Source: Lineus longissimus (Eukaryota > Nemertea > Pilidiophora > Heteronemertea > Lineidae). From it: a DNA stretch of 64,000 nucleotides. The position numbers were made by a program, and so were the translations under genes. This document shows positions 44,701-56,700 of this stretch, one piece after another. Where the stretch lies: contig NC_088321.1 in assembly GCF_910592395.1 (NCBI RefSeq), positions 744,001 to 808,000 of the forward strand, written 5' to 3'. The stretch's first letter is position 1, and every line of letters begins with the position of its first letter. The notes beneath the pieces are model-generated. The model saw only the letters and a program-made list of their open reading frames with translations, searched no databases and was not told the origin of the DNA.

Positions 44701-47700
44701 CAAGCAAAGACATGATATTTACCTGACCAAGACTTGGGATGCACCTCACCACCCTGCTGAAGAAATGACGCAAACGACCAAAAGGTGGCGTTGGACACAC
44801 TCATCTCGTGTTTCTCCTTGGTGTATGCGGCATATTCCCATTCGTCGATTTTGCCGTCTTCATTGATGTCGACCACGTCTTCTTCGTCAGACTCCAGGAC
44901 GGCTTTTTTGCCTGGCAATCGGAAAAAAAAGTTTTTTAATTAGATGCAATGTATCGTACACAGGCAAACGTCTCCATGCATGGATCATTGATGGGCCCGT
45001 GGATGGGTCTATGATGATTATCACAAACCACGTTTTACACTGAGATCCCATCATAGATTCTCTGATGGCCCAACGTACATCCATTGATGGCCCATGCTTG
45101 GTAGATCAACAGAGGTCCATGGTAGATCCACTGATGGCCCAGGGTAGATCCACTGATGGCCCAGGGTAGATCCACTGATGGCCCAGGGTAGATCCACTTG
45201 ATGGCCCAGGGTAGATCTACTGATGGCCCATGCATGGTAGATCAACTGATGGTCCACAGTAGATCCACTGATGGACCATGCATGGTAGATCCACTGATGG
45301 TCCATGATAGAGTTTCATCAAAGGCCCAATGACGGTGGGGCCCATGAAAATGTGTACGAACACATTTGTGTTACACTCTTCAGAATTCTGGAAAGTAAGG
45401 ATAGTTCACCAATTCTAACATAAATTCTTTTTCTCATGGTGACACTTCTCACACACTTCTCATGTCATATGATGTCACGTTTTCAAGCCCAAATGGTAAT
45501 CCATCAAGTCCTGATTGTCACCTACTCTCACGTTGAATCAACTTGGCGTTATCTCCATCAGTTAAGCCTATAGACTTAACGCCAAATTAAGATAACACCA
45601 GCGTTAGTGACAAATCTTGTTTTCAACATCCGGGCCCTGAATACTGATATGACCGCACACTTTTCCAGGGGACATTTTCTACCTCTACATCGGCCTAATG
45701 GGGCATAGTATATGTGGGAGTAGAGATCTGTATAGTCAGGGTGGGTGGGCTCATTGAATACGTGGCTTGCTGACCACACACCTCGATAGTCAAGACGGAA
45801 AAATGCACACAAGAGAAAATATTCAGATGTTTACAATAATCAAGAACTCACAATCGTTTGGCTGCAGATAACTCCCTGTAATAAATAAAGAAAAAAACTA
45901 CTCAAATTGCACCCTTGTAAAACTCAATAACACACTCTTGAAAACTGCACTCATTCCAAACCTGCGCAGTGCAATTTTCAACCTCGGCTTATATGTCTTT
46001 ATAGGAAACAACCCCTGTCGAAAACCCTGCGGAAAATCAAGGAATACTGGATTTTTCATTCGCATCATGCTGTAATGACGTAGCCAGTCGATGCGTATTT
46101 CGAATTCTCGTCGACAGGAGTTGCTGCCTATCAAAACCAAAGAACGACCGCAGCGCCGCTGTGCCAGTTTGTGCAAGTTTCTACCTGATGTAATACGAGT
46201 AAATCTGCGTAAAAAAGCAGCTTCGTCTGTTCCTATGAGCTTTTGTCCTGAATGAGAAATTTGTATTGTGATTGAGAGGGCGAATCTCTTTGAAAGCATT
46301 TTGTCCTCCGGGTGGCCCGGTTTCCCCCTACAATACAGATCGCCCGAATAATGTCTGAAGAGCGATGAGCGAATTGGAGCTCATTGGCACTAAAATGATG
46401 TGACCTCACATCTTAAAGGCTGAAAAGGCCATGACACAATGTATAGACAAATTTGTCAACTCACCATGATGTCCATAAGGGCTTAGCTTATCCGTGAGTG
46501 ACAGCGCCAAGGCCACGCCCACTGCCGTCAAAATGATGTAAAGCCATAGCTGATTGGTCAGTGGCACGAGGAAAGACCACATGTTGAATGACGCAGCAGG
46601 CGTTCCCATGGCGATGCCCAATTGGAGGTCGACGAATGGCCCGGTGAAGGTGACAACTTGCTCGCGGTCAAATGTGATGGTCAGGGCTGCGGCCGCCATG
46701 TCTGCTCGCTGGAATTGGAAATTTCATTTCGTAAGGTCTTGAAATAACAGTATGAAACCATAAAGACATCGCCTCTGCGTCTACTTAGAGAGCAAGGGAG
46801 TCCACAGACAGATGAAAAGAGTTAGGCTATTTTGCTTGAAGATATTTTGAAGTCACCAACAGTATCAGTATTGCTTTCATTCATGCCCGCAAGCCCTGTA
46901 GTCCAGTATACTGTGTGTGACACTTTAGCAACAGTACCGAAGGCGATGCCTGGGGCGTGGATGTTCACTTCAGCAAAGGTTACCAATGGCAAGGTTTGGA
47001 GTGTGGATCTGCCAACCATGAACACTAGCAAGTGTTACCAAAGGCGATGCCTGGAGTGTGCCGTTCAGCAACGGTCATCAATGGCAAGGCTTGGAGTGTG
47101 GCTCTGCCAACTACGTAACTTTCGTACCTTCATTTGCAACTCTCCAATCATTCCGGGCCAGACTCCCGAATTGTTTTGAGCGCCATAAGAACCGTCAGGG
47201 CTCAGATAAAGTTCGTACTTAAACTTCAAATCATCTGCCAACAATTCGAGTAGGTCCATGACGATTCCGGTGTAGCATCCGTTGCCTTGGCAACCTTCGA
47301 CAGACTCGTTTTTCGATGGTTCCTCGTAGTAGACAAAGGGTGGATCCTAAAAAATACAATTCCGAAAGAAATGGTTTGGTTAAATTGATTTCACTGCGCA
47401 GAGCTTGATGATAATGCGCACATTTAGGAGATTTGCAAATGTTGGAATGTTTGCTTACCACGATTGTTACAACTCTGAGAGTCTGGTTGTGTAAGTCTCC
47501 CACGTAGTCTCTGACCTCGGCCAAGGGCATTCCCCCCACTGAGAACCTTCCTGTGAAGTTCATCATGAAAGGAGCGCTCTCTTTCCATTCGCCGAACTAA
47601 AAACAGAACCACAAGTGTGTTGATTAAATAAATATATTCATTTAATTGCCATCAATCAGAGCACGCAGCGACGTCTCATTTCTGACTCTGCCATATTTCG

Positions 47701-50700
47701 ATGCCATTTTTACGACGCAAAATATACGTTTCATGCAATAGTGTATGTTTCAATAAGACAATGACTCAAACATAATGTGATCTAGAACACAAACAATGAC
47801 AAAATGGCTGAAAATGACAGATAGATTCCACTCGACGATGGGATGGATCACGCGAGACGCGACGGGATTGTAATATGACGTCACGACTTACCACCTCCCA
47901 GCCTGTGTTCTCTAACACCACGATGTCATACTCTGCCTTCAGTGGTTCCCCCTTTTGGTTGAATTCAATCTTTTTCGTCACACCATCAAAATTTGCCTGA
48001 AAGAATAAATATCTTTTTAAACGCTGGTTAGAAATGGTACCTTTGGAAGCCTTTTAGCGAATTTGGAGGTGCCAGAAGCTTCAATGGCAATGCACGCTCG
48101 TCATTAACATATCTAATGAGGTTTCGTAAAATAATTTGATATGGTACATGTATCTAAAATGTTCGGAATCACTCGGATGTTTTCGGAAATTGCAGACAAA
48201 TTCCCAATCACCAAGCCTCGTCATTAGTAACGCCTGCTTGGTAATACCAGCACCGTTTTGCTATACGGAGCAAATGCCAGTTATACTCTCGTTGGCAGAT
48301 TGACGAATACCTTCAGTAAATAATCATAGACGTCACTTCCGCTTGACCAGGTGTCAGCTGGGATTTTATAGCAGTCAAACGAGGCTGGAACTAATGTTTT
48401 CTTGTCCTTCTCCAGCATTTGGTCCAGCGCATGCGCAAACGTGTAGACGGCGTCATAAAATGCCCGGCCGTAACTCTGAAAATAAAAATATGTGTTTGTA
48501 AATGTGTTTATTGCTTGTTTATTCGTAAGCAAGCTGTCTGAAAAACATTAGGATCAAATCAATTTCTGTTTTAACAGTCTGTGCCATCTCGGCTGTATCA
48601 TCGCGACCTGTAAGGTTACACACTCTTCACAATTGTGTCCCATGAAGAACGAAAATGTCATTTCCTAAAAGCGGGCTACATACGATTCACGAGGTCACTC
48701 TCCACTCTCACGTCGTGTTTTCAAGCCAAAGTCAGTCAACTCGTGACAAGTGAAAGATGACAAGTGACATTGTGAATCCAATGTTACGCCAGTCTTACAG
48801 GTAAAACGTGAGCCCTATGTTACTCCAGTCTTACAGGTAAAACGTGAGCCCTATGTTACTCCAGTCTTACAGGTAAAACGTGAGCCCTATGTTACTCCAG
48901 TCTTACAGGTAAAACGTGAGCCCTATGTTACTCCAGTCTTACAGGTAAAACGTGAGCCCTATGTTACTCCAGTCTTACAGGTAAAACGTGAGCCCTATGT
49001 TACTCCAGTCTTACAGGTAAAACGTGAACCCTATGTTACTCCAGTCTTACAGGTAAAACGTGTACCCTATGTTACTCCAGTCTTACAGGTAAAACGTGAA
49101 CCCTATGTTACTCCAGTCTTACAGGTAAAACGTGAGCCCTCTATCGTAATCATGGCCTTACCGGAACTTTCCCGAGCGACCCAGCCCCCTTGTAAATCGC
49201 CGTATCAGCAGCCTCCCATCGCCTCTTGAAGTCTGCCGCATTAGCCCCGCTGGCCGCCACTGGGCGCGTGCCCACAACTCCTTTCAAATATGGCTTGCTC
49301 GCCAGGGCATCTGGTAGATCGTTCTGAAATGAATTTTGTTTTGAATTGTTAATGCAAGTCTGCAGCAAAGATGTATGCATTCTGGCCTAACACCCTCAAC
49401 ATCATTGTCTATTTCTTGAGTGTTCAGCCAAAGATAGTACGTCAAACTTTTGGACGCTTATGCCATGAATAAAAAACCTGTAGTAAATCTCAAAGGAACA
49501 GAACCGATTTTGAGTTTTTGTTTGTCCTCAATCCCAACCCCCTAACATCGGTATTCATTTTGAATCCCAAAATATCAATAAAGTACATGGCATCATTATT
49601 TTTTACATTTGAGTCAATTTTGGATGGGTATTTTATCAAAATGGGCTGATTTCTATTTTTACTTACAGTCCCAGTGATACCATCAGTACCTATCCACATC
49701 CATCCCTCCGTCATCATGCCCTCATTCTCGGCCTGCTGCAGGACCACCACCCCATGCTCGGCATAACAGTTCAGTATAACCACTCTCGCACCTGTGCGCT
49801 TGATCTGCCTTAGTTGGTCAACGGCGTTCACGGCAGATGCGTTCTCGGTGACCGCGAATTGTTGGACGGTCAGAACCCGCCAATTTCTCTCCGCTGCCTT
49901 GGACTGGAAGTTCAGTAGCCCATTGATACCTGAAATGATGGTCAAGTATCGAAAAGGGCCCCAAAATAAGTACATGTAACCCCCTTCCCCTGTTTATGAT
50001 AATCATTAACTGGTAACAATGATTTCAAAATGTTGATACCAACCCATATCTATTCAACTGCGGATGCAAAAAGATGGCAATAGCAACAAAATCAGAGATA
50101 TGTGTATCGCTTATCAAATCAGCTTAAAAGATCTTATATGGTCAACTATTTCAGCTTATAAAATGATTTTTATAATCATTCGCAAAAAGAAATTATTCGC
50201 GACAACCACAAAAATTGAATGCCCACGCGCAAAATATTGTTGTGACTTATCCCAGTTACTTTTGTATGTCCTTTTTCGAGACACCTAATACACCGTACTA
50301 GTTATTTACTCTAACATAAAATCAAAAATATATGAGGAGGTTGTTACACAGTGGAACCCCGGTCGGCGACCACCCCGGTAACGCGACCACCCCGCTATGA
50401 CGACCAAGAATCGCCGGTCCCGAACTTATGAAAAAATTCCATAACTTTGGCGGGAAAACTTAATCATGCACTTTGTCCCCGGATTTTCATCTTCACTAAC
50501 GCGACCACCCCGGTAGCGCGACCATTCAACCTCTGTCCCATGAGTGGTCGTGCTACCGGGGTTCCACTGCTGTTTGATAAAGTCAATAGGCAGCTTTTGC
50601 AACCTCTACGAACGAAGAAAATTGATGTACGAATGTCTGTTGCGTCATCAAGACCAGCTGTGCTAATTCATTTATGCGAAGCTCTTAAACCATATTTTAT

Positions 50701-53700
50701 GAATGCATCGTAGTTTTAGGAGGATTCGGGAAAGTTTTCGAAGTCACATGTAAACTCTTCATGCCTCGTCGTTTGTAAATCTTCGTAAGGGTTGCGAGAC
50801 CTCCCTAACATTACAGTTCTATCTACCGGTCTACCAGTATCCGTGGAGAACCACGGCATTAAAAGACACTGCGCGATCCAAGGCATGTTAGTGTCAACAA
50901 GTCTTTAGTGACCTTGAACCTGACCCACAATGCACTGTTCTCGGAAACGCATGTGTCAATATGTCACTGTTGACTCTCATCGGTGTGTCAGCTTTTTCTG
51001 AGTTGACTTGGAATAAATAAGCATTGCTACTGACGAGACTCGTCACGCCATGCGGAACCTTGGATGATGAACTGGGTCAGCGGCAGAGTGGTTGGCGAAT
51101 CACGCTCACTATCAATCAGGGGGTGCTGCAGTGACTGTGGACACTTGGGATGGAGATTGTTTGGCAACCCATTTGGATAAAATGGCGAAGGCCTCTGGCA
51201 ACAAAGGCACCATTCTTGGCATTTAAGGCACGAAGTATCCAATGAAAGGCCCGGTGTAGAAGTTTAAAATGTCCTAGGATAGAATGCCCGGGAAACAAAG
51301 GATTCTATTATGCGCTTCAATCTTTGAGCTATTGACGGTCAGGGTCTCTATAGAACCATATTGCAGAAGACAATAGGGCCGGACACTTTTTTCAGGGGGC
51401 ATTTGTTACTGTTACACCGACATTTTCTGGAGAAGTTTAAGCCATCTTACAAATTTAGCTTTTTTTCAATTCGACAAAATATCTGAGAGAAAATATCGGG
51501 TCGGTCAAGACAACGCTGACTAACGCCAAAAATTGCAGCTTTTCATCTGTGTGCTGCTTGTTTCAGAAAAAAATCACTGTTTTCGCCTGAAATTATATAG
51601 GCTCTCGCGAAACATTAATCACCAGAGGGTTTTTTTGAGCAAAATCTGAGCGACGATATCAGGTTTCTGCATCGCTGATGGGGACAAATGCCTCAGGGCA
51701 AAACAACTTCGATATCACCGGGTGAGGACATAAAACGCCTGATGCGAGTTACTTGGCAAAATCATACATCCCGAACCTCAGACGTCTCAGGACTAATTTT
51801 AAAGCCGTCTAAAATCTGAGAAACGGAGTGTGGTATCTTGGGGTCTTGCAAGATGTCGACAGGGGCAGGATTCCAGTGCATTCAGGAAGGGGTAAGGTGG
51901 TTTTCAGATAGATCAGGCCAGAGGAACTTGGCTGACCTCTTGTTACTAAACTGTTTGGGGTATTGCAAGATGTCGACAGGGGCAGGATTCAAGTGCATTC
52001 AGGAAGGGGTAAGGTGGTTTTCAGATAGATCTGGCCATAGGAACTTGGCTGACCTCTTGTTACTAAACTGTAATCGTATGATCACAAATAGTTATGTACC
52101 ACAGCTCTGTGCAGCCGGTGTCATAGTTGACGCCGTAAAAGAGCATAGTTTGGCCTACCCTATTAAAGGATAATCTAGTGTCGTTCAACACCACTATCTT
52201 TTGGTAAATGTGATCTGGTCACATTCCTGAGTTCAACTAGATACCTTTGGCCAGAACTACTGTGTAGATGCTATTTAGCCGGTTTTGGCGCTTCTGTTTC
52301 ACATTACATGTACACGTAACATAGGCCTTTTGTACAGGCGCCCTCAGCCGGCTTAACAGCGTCGACACAGTATATGAAAAACACTTCACCGACAAATTCC
52401 ATAGGTTGCCATATAATGCAAAGCTAGAGACACTGCCTAAAGTCTCACGCCGACTGTGGGATACCAAGAAGGTACCTTTCGACTGCTAAAAATACGTCTG
52501 CTCTCCAAGCGTACTTAGGCCCAATTTGTGTACATCGTGTAGTGTGTGATGTACAAGACTTCTGGCCGAAGTAAGTTACCATTGCGACATCAGCATGGGC
52601 ACCGTCTCCGAACCCGTCGTCGCAACGCAGCCACCGAAGACGTGTGATTACCATGAGACACACGCCAACACCTTCTTTCTCTACATTTACGCCATCACCC
52701 CGACATCCATCATCGGAATCATCTTGAACGCCATCATTCTAATGGTACTCGGAAGGGCGCAGAAGAAGGCAATCGCAACTTCCGTGTTCCTACTGCGCAT
52801 ACTCGCCGGATGTGACATATTCTTTCTGTTGTGTTGCCTGGTGTTTTTCTTCATCCGACATATGGTGGTCTATTTCGAACACCGGACCACCATCTTTACA
52901 AGAGGCGACAACTACATCGGAGGAGATATATTTTTTTGGATTCTGCCCTGGTACTTTTCTGCGCTGCAATCACGAAATAGCTTAATTGTCCTCATTACTC
53001 TAGAGCGGTTTTTAAACATCGTCTTTCCGTTATTGGCGAGGCCATATTGCACGGAGAAAAACTTCGGGAAAGCTGCGATATTCATTATCTGTTTATCTTT
53101 AGGATGTAATATGCCACGGTACTGGTCTCTCGAGCTTGTTGATGTTTTTAATCCATGCACGAGCTACCCCGAGATTCAGGTGAAGAGCAAGGCATGGCAA
53201 GGCCTCTATGACACGTATCTGTACATGCTGGGAATGGTACTGGTGCCGCTTCTTCTTGTTTACATCATGAATGTCGTGCTCATCATCTCCTTACGGAAGG
53301 CAATACGACGGCGGGCGGATATGACAGGGGGCGACACTAGCAAGGACCAGGAGGAGAAGGCGAACAGACAGGCGACTCTCATGGTGGTGTCCATACTCAT
53401 TGTCTTCACCCTATGTGAGACGCCAGCGACGGTTGATAGATTGGCGGGACTGGCCGGCCTTCAACTTTTCCCAGATCGTCGATATCACGATTACTTCAGA
53501 AAGTTTGGCCTGTTTTTAATTGTGGTCGACTCCGCGATGAATTTCGTGGCATATTGCGCTACTAACAAAACATTTCGCCATAATTTCCTCTCAATATTTA
53601 CGAAGAAGGTAAAATAAACAAAACTTAAAGATCAATTTTGAAAGGAAATCATACCCATATAAGCTAGATTTTTGTCCATCCCACTTCGAAGTAGAAAGTT

Positions 53701-56700
53701 ACACTTTCATACCTTGATCAAAAGATTCTCCATCAGTAAGTCATCTTCAGAGATGATTTGGAAGTTAGGGCGTTTTGCATGTATTTTTGCGACGTCAGAG
53801 TTGTTCATTTTCGCTCACTTTCTACATGTTCTATACTTTTGCTAATATCGACTGAGGAAGGGAAGGCTAGTGGGTGCTACGGCATAATATTTCATCATTC
53901 ATGTACATGTACCTACCCCAGTAGAAGATAGAACCTATAATAATAAGTGACAGTATTTAGATTTGACAAAAAGGGTCAAATGTGGTGTGGTGTACGTATC
54001 AACTGGCAAGATGAGCTTTCAATGTGGAGCACAAAAACGTGTCAATATATCTTTCGCTGTTCCCAAACATTGAGGGGAAGCACTTCGATACGGAAAGACT
54101 GAAAAACGTCGGTTACATCAGATTATAACTTATCATTTTTGATGACCCAAATTTGCCAAAAGCAATTTATTTCCAAACAAAACTGTAAGGTAAAATGGGG
54201 GAAGGTAACCCAAGCCGGTGTGACAGCGGATATAGTCCCCCTGGAGTCATAGTCCGGTAGCATTGTATTTGACCAATTAAGCAGCATGATCTATTGTACC
54301 GCTAACCCTAACCAAAACATTTAGCAATGCGGGCTATTGTTACACGGACTATCAGCCCTAGGACTACTGTCCCTTGCACACCGGTTCCCCATTCACATTA
54401 ACGAGAATTGCAAACAGAACATTCGAAAGGTAGTATTCCCGCATTTGATATCTTACCGACATCTTTCAATGGATATGTACCGAACATCTAAACCAGGGTA
54501 AAAACTTACCATAATCCGTGGTGTCCGTCAAGATGGCCATCGTGTCGAACCGGAAATACTGAATGAAGTCAATCAGAGCCAAGCTCTGCTTGGAGTCTGG
54601 CGGGAACATACGAAGGAGGTTTTTGTAGGTCGAGCGGTCATCTGAGAAGGAGATTTTTTTGAAATTAGGCCACTACAGAGCATGTCCCCGTGTCGCCGCT
54701 GTTACCAAATCTCATGCGGAATGGCTGTTTCCACACCGAACACATGGACATGATAAATGCACAACAGATGACGTCACTGATACCAACTTTTACGACATCA
54801 GGAAGCTAGGGAACCAAACGCAACAGTTTAGGAGAATGCTAGCCAATCGTGACAGTCGTGATTTCAATTAGATTGCTGGAAAAATTGCCTGAAATGACGA
54901 GTTCTTAGAGCACAACTTTCAGTGGTCGAGTGACCAATTTAAATTTGAGTTTTGGTGTCGTATGCGCACTTTTTCAATAAAAAAGAAGTGGATAGGATGT
55001 CAGCAATACCGGCTCAGAAAATAGAGATAAAGATGAGTAAAACATGCGATGCAAATCGTCGATCGAGATCAGGCCTCTTTCTGAATCGACGTCAGCGGAA
55101 GTCCACTCTAATGTTTTACAAAATGGCCGCCCACGGATAGCATACCTGAGAACTTCGGATCCGTAGCTGTTGGCGAAATCATCGGAACGTTGACGCCGAG
55201 CGCCATTGGGTAGGATGCCTTCACGGCCGTGGTCGAGGCCGGGCCGATTATCGTTGCCACGCCTTCGGTCACCTGCTTACAAACTGCAAAAAGATGGTAA
55301 AAATTCAACACCATGTCAACAGTTAAAACGTTCGAGTTTTGGCGGGAGAGCTTTCAGCTCAGCGGCCGCATTGGCTTGGAACTCTCTCGGCCAAGGCCTA
55401 CGCCAGGAGGACACTCTGAACAAGTTCAGGAAGGCTCTAAAAACTGAGCTTTTCAGAAAACATTTCTCACGCAACTAATGACTGTCAACTATAGTGGGGA
55501 GCGCTTTTGAACATTTTCAAATGGAAACAGCGCTTTATAAATTTAACTTTATTATTATTATATTATTATTAACTCAAGCGTCATAAAGTTATAAATTCGT
55601 GATCTACGTGATCATATCGCGGGTATCTTAATGAATTAAGAGCATTAATTTGAGCTTTAAATGGAAGCTGTTCGTAATTACTGGTGAGCCAGGAAAATAG
55701 AAGTGCAGTATACACAATGCCGTGGTGCAGATATTTTGCATACGAATTTATGAAACTCGGAATCGTATATATACATGTCTGCGAAACGATATTGTCCAAA
55801 TTCATATGCAATACGTATTCACGCAATTTTCAAATTAAATTTCAAATATCTAACGAACGGCCGAGGCCTTTAAGAATCAAGCACTCTCATTTACGCAGTG
55901 TCCATCAAAGGCTAAATCACTCACCTGCTTGAATACTTGCGTACGTCGCTAGGGGGCCAGCAGTTATCTCGACCAGGTCTATCTTATAATTCGGTAAGAT
56001 TTTTGAGTCATTGTTGATGGTATCAACGGCAAATTTGGTCATCCCCTGTAGCTGAGGAATCCCCTTCCTGTCATAGAAAATAGCACCTGAAAGAGAATAA
56101 AACCCTTCTTCATATAACGAGGAACCTGCAGAACTAAAAATCCAGATGGCAGCACCAGTACTAAAAGGTACACTTCCAGTGCATTTTCCATTAAAATTAA
56201 GTTTTGTTGATTTTCACCCTAAAACTCATCAAAATAGAATTAAGGACCAATAAAATACATTTTTGGTGCTATTTCCCCATGTAGAGTAATAAAGGGATGA
56301 AATATTCAATAATCAACATCGATTCTTCACCATGAGCCCATCATAGATGTATTATACGCGCCGGTCACCGATCCAAAGGTTGACCGCGCTCAACGTTGCT
56401 TAACTTCCACTCTGGGGCCAACGCGCCAACCACTGGGCCATAAAGGAATTCCCTCATGGCCGGCGGGTTAAGCCGTGCCATATACCTGGGGGTACTATAC
56501 AATAGATTCTATGGTGGATTCTTTTGCCATATTATTTATCATGGATTCATTGGTAGAGATTCTTCATCATAGAATCTGGTGGGCCATCACAGAATAGTGC
56601 GATGATTTATCTCGAACATAGATTCGATGATGGTTCACTTTTGCCTGCGTATGGAAGCGTGAATTCACCTCGGTTTCCTGTCGATGGCCATAAATAATTT

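Noticed and set aside
45035-45305. Minus-strand frames with GHQWIYPG- and DHQWIYHA-type repeats
   Set aside because: Products of the 22-bp intronic minisatellite in the glutamate receptor; several frames stay open at once.
48782-49140. CRISPR-like regular array
   Set aside because: 36-bp units follow each other directly with no spacer; intronic minisatellite.
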